A DNA stretch of 64,000 nucleotides from Rhodopirellula sp. P2 (GCF_028768465.1 NZ_CP118225.1:6863001-6927000), one strand, 5' to 3'. Shown: positions 18,234-27,286, counted from the first letter of the stretch. The notes: a model not told the origin generated them from the sequence alone. A program made the numbers and translations.

Positions 18234-19304
18234 CTAATTCGGAACGTTCGAGGTCTCGGCTGTCGTTTCCGCGTCCATGCTCAGTTTGCCTCGCAATCCA
18301 TTCTCGGGGGCTTCGCCTCCCAGGGCTCGGGTGATCAGTGTCACATTGTGATCGATCATCCCAGGGTAGCTGCCCTCGTAAGTTCCCGCTTCGCCAGCGG
18401 CGTCGGAAAACAGTTCCCCGCCAATTTTGACCGAGTGCCCGCGAGAATGGGCGCCATCGATCAAGGCTTGAATGCTTTTTCCATTCACGCTGGTTTCGAC
18501 AAAGACGGCGGGAACCTTTTGATCAACGATCAAGTCGACGAGTTCGTTGATGCGTTGCAGTCCGGCTTCTGAGTCGGTGGAAATCCCTTGCACACCCATG
18601 ACCTCGATCCCGTAGGCTCGGCCCAGGTAGCCAAACGCATCGTGCGAGGTGATCAGGATTCGTTGATCCTCTGGGATTGTCGCGAGCGCGGCTTTGGCGT
18701 CTGCGGCGAGATCTCGCAAATCAGATTGGTAGTTCGCTGAATTCATCGCAAACGTATCCAGGTGTTCGGGCAACTGTTCCCCAAGGACTTCCGCAACTTT
18801 GTTGGCGGTGAGCGACCACAGCTCGACATCGAACCAGACGTGTGGATCGGGGTGCCCGGTTTGCTGAGAATCGGACAGAAGTTTGTCGTGATCCAAGTCC
18901 TCTGTCACTGCGAAAACGGGTTTGGATTTCCCGACCTTCGCAAAGGTGTCCGACATTTTGCCTTCCAGCATCAAACCCGAATAGAACACCACGTCGGCAT
19001 CCAAAATTTGAGCCACGTCATCGCGAGTCGTTTTGTAGAGGTGCGGGTCGACGCCCGGACCGAGCAACACAGTGACTTCGATCATGTCACCACCGACCGC
19101 TTTGACGACGTCGCCCACCATCGCGGTGGTGGCGAGAACCTGAAGTTTGCCGCTCTTGGGTTTGCCGGATGAGTTGGTGCACCCCCCCACCGTGACAACC
19201 AAAATTGTCAGCAGTGCCCCGAACACAGCATTCGCCGTTCGCCGGAAACCGGCGGATGAATTGGATGAACGGGTCGTCGTCCTCATAGGAATCACGGGTT
19301 TCAT
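18234..19304 (-). CDS. Metal ABC transporter substrate-binding lipoprotein (ZnuA/TroA type)
   Basis: ATG 19304 overlaps the upstream Nudix stop by four bases (ATGA), which decides the start. The signal peptide ends at a lipobox (VVTVGGC). The cluster A-I fold shows LATTAMVGDVVKAVGGD, VLLGPGVDPHLYKTTRDDV (metal His), HPDPHVWFDVELW (second metal His), RILITSHDAFGYLGRAYG (third) and VFVETSVNGK. These are the His/His/His/(Asp or Glu) ligands of Zn/Mn-binding proteins. There is no long His-rich loop, which favours Mn or Fe over ZnuA proper; that point is inference. Confidence 0.92.
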   Translation of the reverse strand: MKPVIPMRTTTRSSNSSAGFRRTANAVFGALLTILVVTVGGCTNSSGKPKSGKLQVLATTAMVGDVVKAVGGDMIEVTVLLGPGVDPHLYKTTRDDVAQILDADVVFYSGLMLEGKMSDTFAKVGKSKPVFAVTEDLDHDKLLSDSQQTGHPDPHVWFDVELWSLTANKVAEVLGEQLPEHLDTFAMNSANYQSDLRDLAADAKAALATIPEDQRILITSHDAFGYLGRAYGIEVMGVQGISTDSEAGLQRINELVDLIVDQKVPAVFVETSVNGKSIQALIDGAHSRGHSVKIGGELFSDAAGEAGTYEGSYPGMIDHNVTLITRALGGEAPENGLRGKLSMDAETTAETSNVPN

Positions 19305-20083
19305 TTGGAGGCCTGTTTTCTTTCTCGAAGCCATTGTTCAACCGCGATTCGGTTGGATGGGAATGCCATGTTGTTGAGTTCTCGTTTGCTCGGCACGCAC
19401 CATTTGAATTCAGTCAATTCCGTCGGTTCCAATTGGATCTTCGCGTCCGTGGGAACTTTGCAGACAAAGAACAAATCGATCACGTCAGCGGTCACGCCGG
19501 CGTAGGTGTAAGTGTTGGGGCCAGTCGTCAACAGCGTCAACTCGGTCACTTCCAACTGAGTCTCTTCGATGACTTCACGGCGCAGAGCTTCCTCGATCGA
19601 CTCGCCGCGATCCACAAAGCCACCAGGCAATCCCCATTGGCCTTTGCCGGGGTCGCGGGCACGACGGACAAGCAGCAATTGTTGAGCTTCGTTGACGATC
19701 AATCCGCCGACGGCAGCAACGGGGCCAAAGAAAAACGCAAATCCACATTCACCGCAGCGAAACGGAATGGCTCCGAGATGCTCACTCGGTGTTTGGCACG
19801 AGGGGCAATAGCGGAACGCCTGTTCGATCGGTTCTTGCGAACGCCTGGTGGGCTTGGGGTTTTGCTTGCGAACGCTTTTGACAGCGGACTTTTTCGCGGC
19901 CTTCTTCTTGACCGACTTCTTCACCTTCTTGCTGGCGGATTTTTTCACGCCGTTGCCACTCGCCTGGTGGGCGGCAGGATGTGACGTGCGAGTTGATTTG
20001 CGAGAGGACTTCTTCGCCGATTTCCGTGAAGCAGACTTCTTGGCTGTTTTTTTGACAGTTGCCGCGCTCGGTTTCTTCTTCAT
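19301..20083 (-). CDS. Nudix hydrolase with zinc ribbon and histone-H1-like N-terminal tail
   Basis: The 260-residue protein has three parts. Residues 1-82 are a Lys/Ala/Ser-rich tail with repeated KKSAxKK blocks, like bacterial histone-H1-like proteins. Residues 93-113 are a zinc ribbon (C93, C96, C110, C113), as in NADH-pyrophosphatase-like Nudix enzymes. Residues 125-255 are a Nudix domain with the box Gx5Ex7REUxEE at G155-E174. It hydrolyses a nucleoside-diphosphate-linked substrate, not identifiable here. It sits in the metal-transporter operon, overlapping the genes on both sides by four bases. Confidence 0.88.
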   Translation of the reverse strand: MKKKPSAATVKKTAKKSASRKSAKKSSRKSTRTSHPAAHQASGNGVKKSASKKVKKSVKKKAAKKSAVKSVRKQNPKPTRRSQEPIEQAFRYCPSCQTPSEHLGAIPFRCGECGFAFFFGPVAAVGGLIVNEAQQLLLVRRARDPGKGQWGLPGGFVDRGESIEEALRREVIEETQLEVTELTLLTTGPNTYTYAGVTADVIDLFFVCKVPTDAKIQLEPTELTEFKWCVPSKRELNNMAFPSNRIAVEQWLRERKQASK

Positions 20084-21507
20084 GGTTCAACCTCCTCATC
20101 GGTCATTGAGAAAGCGACGATGGATTCGGTGTGATAGTGCGCCGCACGCAACACTCCCGCACCGCTGAGACGCGCCCCTAGGGTTCGAAGTTCTTCGATC
20201 GAGTGGATGACGCCCATCCCCAGTGATTCAACCACGTCGTCGTCGAGTTGGCAGTGCAGCAGCACGTGACCATCGGCAATCAATTGATTCCATTGCCGAG
20301 CCAGGGGCGTTTCCGCGTCCCAACTTTTGAACGCCGTGTCCTGGTCCAGCTTGGCCGGGTTGTCTGGTTCCAAATCGACCTTGTCCGAGTCTTCCTCCTC
20401 TTCCTCCTGCTCGTCGTTGTCTTGGGAGGCGTCGCTCTCGTCCGGATCTGATTCGATGCCAATCGGTGATTGCCCGAGTTCTCGCAACCACACCGGGCCG
20501 GGCGGCGTGCTGACTTGCGACCAAATCACAATCGTCCCGCCCGGAGTGACGTGACGCCCGGCTGCGATTGCGGCGCGAGCCAGGTTGGCCCAGGTCTGCG
20601 AGTTTTCGTCTCCATCGAGAGCCGCAACGACCATTTCCGCGGTCGGGACGGTCTCACTGATGGCGTCCGAAGTGACCGCGGATTCGTCGCGATCCCAGGA
20701 CTCTTGGTCGGCCGTCTCGCCGCTGGCGTACAGGTTGGCCAGCTCATGGCGCAAGGCATCGGGGGTGCCGGCGATCAATCGACCGAGCTCACCGGCTGCG
20801 TCGGCGGAAACCAGCATCATGACTTGCACGCCCAGCAACCAAGCCGCTTCCGAAGGTTCCGTGGTGGATCCGATTTGGTAGCGGTGCTGCGTCGCCGCAT
20901 CCGCGAACAGCGGGAAGATCCCTGTCGGATCAATGTTGTTGATCGCGTCACGGGATCGTGCGGACAGAATCGGCAACGTGAAGTCAGCGTCGACCAGATC
21001 CTTGGCCAAGTAAACGGCCTCGGCGTTTTCGTCCGCGACGATGTAACGCAAATTTTCGCGTCGATGTGGTTCGTGGCGGACCACTTCCACCTTCATCGGT
21101 TTGAGGGTGGCTTGGTTGGCCTGGACCGCGTCCAATTCCTGCTGCAATCGAGTCACCAAGGCTTCGTCGGCCTCGTTCCAGAGCACCACGCTGACCTTGC
21201 CCGCATTGGCTTGCCCGAGCAAGGCAAGCACGCCACGCAAAACATCCGAAATTCGCGGGACGTTGGGGTCAACCGCCAATGCCACATGGTCGCCGGGAAC
21301 AATGGCCTCAAACACGGTCGGGAAGTCCGCCGGCGTTTGCAACATGCTCACGGCGAGCTTCGTGATCGCCTCCGGCGAATCATCGGTGGGTTGCGAACGA
21401 GCGGAGAACGAACCCGCCACCGCGGCAGGCCTCAACTCCCACAATTCACCCTCGACTGCCCCACGGTAGTGCTGGGCTGAGACGACTGGCAACGAAACAC
21501 GTTTCAT
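20080..21507 (-). CDS. LarA-like (DUF2088) nucleotide-free racemase-type protein
   Basis: ATG 21507 is chosen; the longer frame upstream is non-coding in character. The 475-residue protein shows the lactate-racemase N-terminal pattern (FPTVFEAIVPGDHVALAVDPNVPRISDVLRGVLALL), then a second half with DALRHELANLYASG. A very acidic Asp/Glu stretch (DPDESDASQDNDEQEEEEEDSD) precedes the C-terminus. LarA uses a nickel pincer cofactor; larB, larC and larE were not seen here, so racemase activity is not claimed. It is the first gene of the operon that continues into Nudix and the metal transporter. Confidence 0.72.
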   Translation of the reverse strand: MKRVSLPVVSAQHYRGAVEGELWELRPAAVAGSFSARSQPTDDSPEAITKLAVSMLQTPADFPTVFEAIVPGDHVALAVDPNVPRISDVLRGVLALLGQANAGKVSVVLWNEADEALVTRLQQELDAVQANQATLKPMKVEVVRHEPHRRENLRYIVADENAEAVYLAKDLVDADFTLPILSARSRDAINNIDPTGIFPLFADAATQHRYQIGSTTEPSEAAWLLGVQVMMLVSADAAGELGRLIAGTPDALRHELANLYASGETADQESWDRDESAVTSDAISETVPTAEMVVAALDGDENSQTWANLARAAIAAGRHVTPGGTIVIWSQVSTPPGPVWLRELGQSPIGIESDPDESDASQDNDEQEEEEEDSDKVDLEPDNPAKLDQDTAFKSWDAETPLARQWNQLIADGHVLLHCQLDDDVVESLGMGVIHSIEELRTLGARLSGAGVLRAAHYHTESIVAFSMTDEEVEP

Positions 21508-21663
21508 GGAACAAGTGGCTAAAATGAACGGGATGACCAATTGGATCAGGGCGACCCTCACGGCGCTGAGATCGAATGCGGTTATCGTATCGAATCGTGG
21601 TTCCTGGGGTGACCCCAGCGAATCGCAACCAAGCGGCTCTCTTCCTCTTTTCTGGCGATTGCG

Positions 21664-22239
21664 ATGACTCAACTCCTTGCTGAACAACCGCTCGTGGTTT
21701 CAATCATGCTGGGGGTATTGGCCGCCGCATTGATTTTCAGTTGGTTGCAAACGGGCAAAAAGGCATTGGGCATCGCCGGTTTGGTCTGCGCCGCCTTGAT
21801 TCCATTGGCTTGGGTGATCGCGGGCAATTGGGTGACGGACGAGGAACGAATCGAAACCTTGATCTACGATGTGGCCAAGGCCGTCGAAGAAGAACGCTAC
21901 GACGACGTGGTCGAGCTGATCGGTGCTGAACAAACCAAGACGCAAGCCGGAACCGAACTTCAACGCTACGAATTCGAAGTCGCCAAGGTCGGCAACATCC
22001 GCTCCATCAAAATGGTTCAGGGAGCCGTGCCACCCCAAGCCAACGTGGACATGACGGTCAAGGTGACCGTCAGTGAAAAGCGCGGGTCGATCAAGAATGT
22101 GTCCATTCCCAGACGACTGATGCTGACGTTTGAAAAAAGTGGCGATCCCAAGGCGGCCCACGGCGGTTGGTTGGTGTCGGAATACGCTCACTTGCCAATT
22201 GTGGGCAAAGCCGATGCCTATTCAACGGGGACGTTTTGA
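21664..22239 (+). CDS. Membrane-anchored protein with soluble C-terminal domain
   Basis: The 191-residue protein starts with two membrane helices (VVSIMLGVLAAALIFSWL; LGIAGLVCAALIPLAWVIAG). A mixed alpha/beta domain of about 120 residues follows, with a pattern like the NTF2/SnoaL fold (DVAKAVEEERYDDVVELIG; VDMTVKVTVSEK). No confident family is named. Its stop overlaps the tmk start (TGATG), so it is co-translated with thymidylate kinase. The start lies 157 bases from the divergent LarA-like gene. Confidence 0.72.
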   Translation: MTQLLAEQPLVVSIMLGVLAAALIFSWLQTGKKALGIAGLVCAALIPLAWVIAGNWVTDEERIETLIYDVAKAVEEERYDDVVELIGAEQTKTQAGTELQRYEFEVAKVGNIRSIKMVQGAVPPQANVDMTVKVTVSEKRGSIKNVSIPRRLMLTFEKSGDPKAAHGGWLVSEYAHLPIVGKADAYSTGTF

Positions 22240-22895
22240 TGCGGGACGATTCTCACCATGCGGAACCATGCACGTCGGAACCCGCTCACCCGTACCCGGG
22301 TCGCTTGATCACCCTCGATGGAATCGACGGGGTTGGGAAGTCATCCCAGATCGAGATCTTGGCCGATCGTTTGCGATCCGAAGGCCGCAAGATTCTCTGC
22401 GTGCGAGACCCCGGGTCGACTGACCTGGGAACGAAATTGCGAGCGATGTTGCTGGACAGTGACTTGGAAATGCATCGACGCACCGAAGCGATGCTGTTCA
22501 TGGCCAGCCGCTGCGAAATGATCGAGTCGACGCTCCGGTCGGCGCTCGCTGATGGAGTGACGGTGATCAGCGACCGGTTCTTGCTGGCCAATGTGGTCTA
22601 CCAGAGCGTGGGTGGCGAAGTCGATGCGCAAACGCTGTGGCAACTCGGCCGACTCGCGTGCGGCGGCGTTCAACCGGACGTGACGCTGTTGCTGGACCTG
22701 CCTGCCGAGATTTCGATGCAACGCGTCGGTAGGGAAGCCGACCGGATGGAATCGCGAGGCGTCGATTACATGGCCAAGGTCCGCCAAGCTTTCTTGGAAG
22801 AATTGCCCAACGCCGGTGGTCGAACACACGTCATCGACGCGTCGGGAACGATCGAAGAAGTCGCCGAAGCGATCGCAGCCATCGAGCTGTTTTGA
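22239..22895 (+). CDS. tmk: Thymidylate kinase
   Basis: This dTMP kinase phosphorylates dTMP to dTDP. The 218-residue product has the P-loop GIDGVGKS (residues 28-35), a VRDPGSTDLG segment in place of the usual REPGGT, a SDRFLLANVVYQ motif (DR-Y/F region) and a LID-like AEISMQRVGREADRMESRG. The ATG at 22239 overlaps the stop of the upstream membrane protein; an upstream in-frame start at 22167 would lie inside that gene. The N-terminal 20 residues before the P-loop strand are longer than in E. coli. The R-E to R-D change in the first motif is worth noting. Confidence 0.9.
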   Translation: MRDDSHHAEPCTSEPAHPYPGRLITLDGIDGVGKSSQIEILADRLRSEGRKILCVRDPGSTDLGTKLRAMLLDSDLEMHRRTEAMLFMASRCEMIESTLRSALADGVTVISDRFLLANVVYQSVGGEVDAQTLWQLGRLACGGVQPDVTLLLDLPAEISMQRVGREADRMESRGVDYMAKVRQAFLEELPNAGGRTHVIDASGTIEEVAEAIAAIELF

Positions 22896-22904
22896 TTCGA
22901 CTCG

Positions 22905-23249
22905 CACTCTCCCTCGCGTACACCGGAACGGTGTCGCGAGTTGTGCTGGGGCACTCGGCCCGTGGGTGCGCTGCGTGCCCCACGGCTACCTTCCATGAAC
23001 CCCTTCGGGGTGCGGCGCGTCCTGATCACCACGTGCCAGCCAAACCGTTCGATGATGGTTTGAGTCCCAGGGGCGGTGCCCCAGGCTTCGATGAAACTGG
23101 CCGTTGGCCAGTCGTTCACCTTGGCCAAAGGCCAAACTCAATATGGCCAGGGGGCAACGCCCCTGGTCCTGTGACGCGCCACCCGCACGCCTTGGCCAAA
23201 GGCCAAATTCATCCACTTCATCGTGCCAAGCGTATCGTGACCAAACGCT
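22905..23249. repeat. Intergenic palindromic repeat cluster
   Basis: Between tmk and the DUF1571 gene there is no convincing gene, only short palindromes. TTGGCCAAAGGCCAA occurs at 23121-23135 and 23192-23206. CCGTGGG at 22960-22966 pairs with CCCACGG at 22979-22985. ACCCC-TTCG-GGGT is at 22999-23011, and CCAGGGG pairs with CCCCTGG around 23146-23165. These look like extragenic repeats; some may act as a terminator for tmk and for the convergent gene. Confidence 0.6.
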
Positions 23250-24221
23250 TCACTCAGGAAACGTGTAGTCCGGGTTGGCGGGATCGAAATCGAGGTCGGT
23301 CAACTTTGGATTGATGACCAGATCGTGGTACTCGTAGGATTCGATCAGGGGCGGCGTTTCGCCTTCTGATTCTGGCCAACCAAAGCTGCGGAAACTGACG
23401 ATCAGTTTCTGCTCTTCGTCGATCACGACTTCGGCCAAAGAAAAATCATCGGATTGATCGGTGGGTTTGGATCGTTTGATCTGCAGCAACGTCAAGGATT
23501 GTCCGTCAAAGTCATGCCCTTCCGTGCGAATGACTTGCACGTCGGGATTGTCCACGTCGCGTGCCCCACGCTCAATCAATTTGCGGACCAAGTTCGTCAG
23601 CCCCAATTCCGTGATCGGGTAACGCTGGCCTCGCATGGCCAGAAAGTTGGTGGGTTCGAGCTTTGCCGTCATCATGCTGCCGATGAATCCCGCTTCGCGA
23701 ACAAGTAGCTGGCCATCGTTTTGGTCCTCGACCCAAATCACCTCGCGTCCCTTGGCAGACTCAGGTGTTTCGAATCGCAAGTAAGCACGCAGGCCTTGAC
23801 CGGGCTCGCCACCAACGTGTCGCGTTCGGATCTTCATGAACATCTCGGACGGTTCCTGCAAGACTCCGTTGCGGTCTTGTTCGTGTTTGATCATTCGCGT
23901 CGTGTAGCCGTCGACATTGTCGACCAAGTGTTGCAGCGATTCCTCGGCGAGCTCCAACACCTCCGACATCGGGACTTCCGACGAAACGATGTTCGTTTGG
24001 CCGTCTGATGTTTCACCTGCAGCCGTTGAATTGGCTCTGACGACGGTCGGTGGAGTTGCCACGGAGGAGGGTGATTGCTTGCCTCTGAGTATCCATCCCA
24101 ATCCGAATCCAATTACCAAACAGGACAGTCCCACCAAAAACGATCGCCCTCGGTCGTGAGGAGAAAGGTTGGCTTCCGAGTTGATGGACGCGGAAGAGTT
24201 GGACGAAGATTCAGTGACCAT
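23250..24221 (-). CDS. DUF1571 membrane-anchored protein
   Basis: ATG 24221 is chosen; upstream in-frame residues are not signal-like. The 323-residue product has an N-terminal anchor (SFLVGLSCLVIGFGLGWILRG) and a DUF1571 domain: LELAEESLQHLVDNVDGYTTRMIKHE, EVIWVEDQNDGQLLVREAG, and ESYEYHDLVINPKLTDLDFDP. Family members are LolA-like envelope proteins of planctomycetes and proteobacteria with unknown ligand. It has its own transcription unit because a terminator for the gene behind it lies at 24248-24297. Confidence 0.8.
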   Translation of the reverse strand: MVTESSSNSSASINSEANLSPHDRGRSFLVGLSCLVIGFGLGWILRGKQSPSSVATPPTVVRANSTAAGETSDGQTNIVSSEVPMSEVLELAEESLQHLVDNVDGYTTRMIKHEQDRNGVLQEPSEMFMKIRTRHVGGEPGQGLRAYLRFETPESAKGREVIWVEDQNDGQLLVREAGFIGSMMTAKLEPTNFLAMRGQRYPITELGLTNLVRKLIERGARDVDNPDVQVIRTEGHDFDGQSLTLLQIKRSKPTDQSDDFSLAEVVIDEEQKLIVSFRSFGWPESEGETPPLIESYEYHDLVINPKLTDLDFDPANPDYTFPE

Positions 24222-24247
24222 GAGATCAGGAACGAATGGAGGGCAAG

Positions 24248-24297
24248 AAAAAACCTCCCTGGACCCACGCGGTATACGGGGCGGCCCAGAGAGGTTT
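24248..24297 (-). terminator. Rho-independent terminator
   Basis: On the minus strand, AAACCTCTCTGG (24297-24286) pairs with CCAGGGAGGTTT (24262-24251), with one mismatch, and is followed by a run of Ts (24253-24248). It closes the transcript of the 24353-26089 gene and isolates the DUF1571 gene. Confidence 0.8.
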
Positions 24298-24352
24298 GAA
24301 AGCAGTGTCCATTTCAATCATCTGGCGTGCAGGCGATCGAAACAAAAATCAC

Positions 24353-26089
24353 TCAGAAGCCTTGGTTCATCTTGGCTTGTTGAGCTTGGCGAGCGGCGGC
24401 ACCGATGGCTTGCAGCATGCCGTCGCCGATGATGAAGCGGCTGATTTGGCCGTTTTCGATTGCTTCGGAAACGATTCGCAATTCACCTGCGTCATCGGCT
24501 CGTGAAAGCGCGTCGATCATGGCGGCGATCGCGTCGTTGTTTTCAACTGACTGAGCGAACTGAAGGATTGGCATCAGGTTGACTTCGAGCTGCATCAACG
24601 TGTTGCCGGATGGCGCCACGGGAGTTGCTTCCGAGTCGATCAGTTGCTTCATCAATGGCAGGCTGTCGTCGCCCAAGGCAACGTAGATGGCTTGGGGGCC
24701 AGTTCCGATGTGAACGCGAACTTGTTCGCCGAAGATCTTGCGAACTTCGTCTTCCTCCGCGGGCACGTCGGCTTCGACCAGGTGCATGTTGACGCCCTTG
24801 TAGTTGTTGACGTCAAACTCAAAGCGAGGGGCGTCGCCGCGGCCTTGGATTTTGGCAGCCACATCTTTGACGATGCTGGCGGCTTCGCCACCGTCGGAAA
24901 CGAAGGCCCCCATTGCGAATTGCAATTTGTTGGCATCGGTCAGCAACAGCGCACCGAAGTCCGACTTGCCTTCTTTGGCCGAATCCATCATCAACTCAAC
25001 CACACGGCGAATCATGTCCGTCGCTTCGGCTTGCTCGGATTCGCTCAGCTTGTCGGTTTGGCTCAGAGCCGATCCCAGCATTTGCATGGCACCGTCGACG
25101 CTCGTTTGAGCTTGTTCCAAAGCCTCGGGGCCAATCGAACTGGCGAAGTGAACGTAGCCGGCGGCGTCTTCACGAATGACACTGCTGTAGGCCGATGGGA
25201 TCGGTTTTTGTCCGTCGTAGATGCGGGCTAATTTGGTTCCGGCAACGGCGGTGAATTCGGTCTCGAGCAGGATGCGGCGATTGGCCGAATCAATGTCGAT
25301 TCCGATCATCAATTCTTTGGTTTGATCGATGACTTGTTCGAGTTGTTCGATCGATTGAGCGGCGTATTCCAAAGCGGCTTCGTCGCCGTTTTGTTGCTGC
25401 TTCATGGCTTGGTCAAAGCCTTGGCGAATTTGCCCGATCAAGGCATCACGCATTGGCGGTGGGATTTGTTGGACGTCCAAGCGAACGGCGATGTCGTAGT
25501 CCGTGCCCATCTCGCTGATGAGGGCCGAGGGGTCGGCGGGAGCACGGTCCAGCACGCTGCGGTTGCGAGCCAAGACAGCCCAGTTGCCAATTTGGCGGAT
25601 GAAGACCGTGTTGGCGCCGATGGCGATCACCATGGTGCCGTCGTCCAACTCATCGGCGGGGCCGACTTGAGCTTCCATGCGTTTGAGCACGGTTTTGACA
25701 TTGGAGGTTGGCAACAACGCGATGGGTTCTGGTGCACCGTCGATCAACGGGACGACCACACCAACCGGTTGTGATGTGTCGATGCCTTGCGTGAAGGTTC
25801 CGGCCATCATGGCGAACATGCCGCCCAATTGAGGCTGGCCGATCGCACCACTGAGGTAGTTCAAGTCGCGGGTCAATTGGTCAATGCTGCCCAGCGTGAC
25901 CACGACAACGGGTTCAGTGGATTGTCCCGCCACGGCACTGCCGCCACCGGGAGTCAATTTTTCTTGAGCCATCACCGAAGTGAACGGTGAGGCGATGCCT
26001 GCGACGGCGACCAAAGCGGCCAACGCGAACGTGGCAACTCGAGAAATGCCTGGGCGGGCGGGTTGGAAACGGGCGTACGACAATCTCAC
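24353..26089 (-). CDS. Large secreted protein of unknown function
   Basis: GTG 26089 is preferred as start: it has an AAAGGA at the right spacing and yields a signal peptide (VATFALAALVAVAGIASPFTSVMAQ). A TTG at 26140 would extend it by 17 residues without a ribosome site. The 578-residue mature-plus-signal protein has alternating alpha/beta stretches, including VVVVTLGSIDQLTRDLNYLSGAIGQP, and long amphipathic helices (QGFDQAMKQQQNGDEAALEYAAQSIEQLEQVIDQTKELM). No domain was recognised. A strong terminator follows it. Confidence 0.72.
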   Translation of the reverse strand: MRLSYARFQPARPGISRVATFALAALVAVAGIASPFTSVMAQEKLTPGGGSAVAGQSTEPVVVVTLGSIDQLTRDLNYLSGAIGQPQLGGMFAMMAGTFTQGIDTSQPVGVVVPLIDGAPEPIALLPTSNVKTVLKRMEAQVGPADELDDGTMVIAIGANTVFIRQIGNWAVLARNRSVLDRAPADPSALISEMGTDYDIAVRLDVQQIPPPMRDALIGQIRQGFDQAMKQQQNGDEAALEYAAQSIEQLEQVIDQTKELMIGIDIDSANRRILLETEFTAVAGTKLARIYDGQKPIPSAYSSVIREDAAGYVHFASSIGPEALEQAQTSVDGAMQMLGSALSQTDKLSESEQAEATDMIRRVVELMMDSAKEGKSDFGALLLTDANKLQFAMGAFVSDGGEAASIVKDVAAKIQGRGDAPRFEFDVNNYKGVNMHLVEADVPAEEDEVRKIFGEQVRVHIGTGPQAIYVALGDDSLPLMKQLIDSEATPVAPSGNTLMQLEVNLMPILQFAQSVENNDAIAAMIDALSRADDAGELRIVSEAIENGQISRFIIGDGMLQAIGAAARQAQQAKMNQGF

Positions 26090-26257
26090 GGGTGCGTCCT
26101 TTGTCGGATCAAATTGGAAACTGAAAGGCAAGAGCTTCAACTGTAAGGCCGCGTCAGGTCAGGAACAGGGCGCCTACGAAGAAAGGTACCCAGGCCAATT
26201 CGCTGAAGTTTCAGCAATGTTGGCAATTTGGGCGAGTTTCTCTGGGGTTCTTTTTAC

Positions 26258-27286
26258 CTAGTTGAGCGGGACGGCGTCGCTGGTTTCGTCCGCCAGGCCC
26301 GCTTCATCGTCCAGTTCTTCCTGGATTTCACGCTCCAGTCGAGCGATCGCCAGCCGAATCAACCGCGTTTCACGACGCGCGACGGACAATTCCGCCTGCA
26401 GTCGTTCGAGCTGGCGTTTCTTGTTGGTTTTGAACAGCCGTGTGGCGACGCCCAAGATCACCAGTGCTCGGAATCCCTTCAGCGCCGTGCCTCGCAAGCG
26501 ATAGGCTCTCGCCAGCTTGGCAATCTGGGGGATTTTCGCAAGTTTCGCCAAGCGGGTTCCTCGAACCGCCTGCATCGATCGCAGGAACGAGAAAAACGGC
26601 AGCAAAATGATGGCCAAGTCGACCCAGTTGTGGCGGATGTACTGAAGCTTCTTCTCCGCAATGGAAACCATCAAAATGAATTCTGCCGCGAACGCGAACC
26701 AGATCACTCCGGTGCCGATGTGCAACGCGATTCGCAGCCATTGATAACGTGCGACTTGGTCTTTGAGAAAGAATTCCGTGACCAAGACTGGCAAGATCAA
26801 CAGCGCGATGCCGATCATCGGGACGCTGAAGTGTTGAGCCAAACGCCGCCGCAATCGCTTGTTGGTTCGTTGCCAAGACATGCCGGGCAACCACAGTTGG
26901 CCATGCATTTCGTAACTGCGGGCACACATCCGCAGAGAAGGGCAAATACAAAACGTCAAGGTGTAGAAATGGAACCATCGCATCGACGGTGTTTTCGGCC
27001 GAATGATCCAGTGGTAGACGGACTCCAGGATCACGATGGGCCAAATCGCCAGCATCGAAACAATCGCGAGTTGTTCGAACCACATTCCCAAGTAAGTCGA
27101 GTCAACTCGAATGACGTATTGATCGACGTTCGCTTGAGTGGCCGTTTCGCGAAGATTGGGAACGTCGACCCACATCACGATCAAGATCGCTTGGCACACC
27201 AGGAACAACATGGAGAGCGCAAACATCCACGGCGCTGTCACTCGCGCGATTTGCGTGTGAATGGGGGAGTGCAAATGCGACGTCAT
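26258..27286 (-). CDS. Multi-pass membrane protein with voltage-sensor-like segment and coiled-coil tail
   Basis: ATG 27286 overlaps the stop of the upstream DUF4129 gene (ATGA). The 342-residue protein has about six membrane segments. The last two resemble S3-S4 of a voltage sensor: VDLAIILLPFFSFL, then a basic run with R or K about every third residue (RSMQAVRGTRLAKLAKIPQIAKLARAYRLRG). There is no K+ selectivity filter. The tail is a strongly charged coiled coil (RQLERLQAELSVARRETRLIRLAIARLEREIQEELDDE). It may be an ion-channel relative; function unknown. Confidence 0.7.
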   Translation of the reverse strand: MTSHLHSPIHTQIARVTAPWMFALSMLFLVCQAILIVMWVDVPNLRETATQANVDQYVIRVDSTYLGMWFEQLAIVSMLAIWPIVILESVYHWIIRPKTPSMRWFHFYTLTFCICPSLRMCARSYEMHGQLWLPGMSWQRTNKRLRRRLAQHFSVPMIGIALLILPVLVTEFFLKDQVARYQWLRIALHIGTGVIWFAFAAEFILMVSIAEKKLQYIRHNWVDLAIILLPFFSFLRSMQAVRGTRLAKLAKIPQIAKLARAYRLRGTALKGFRALVILGVATRLFKTNKKRQLERLQAELSVARRETRLIRLAIARLEREIQEELDDEAGLADETSDAVPLN

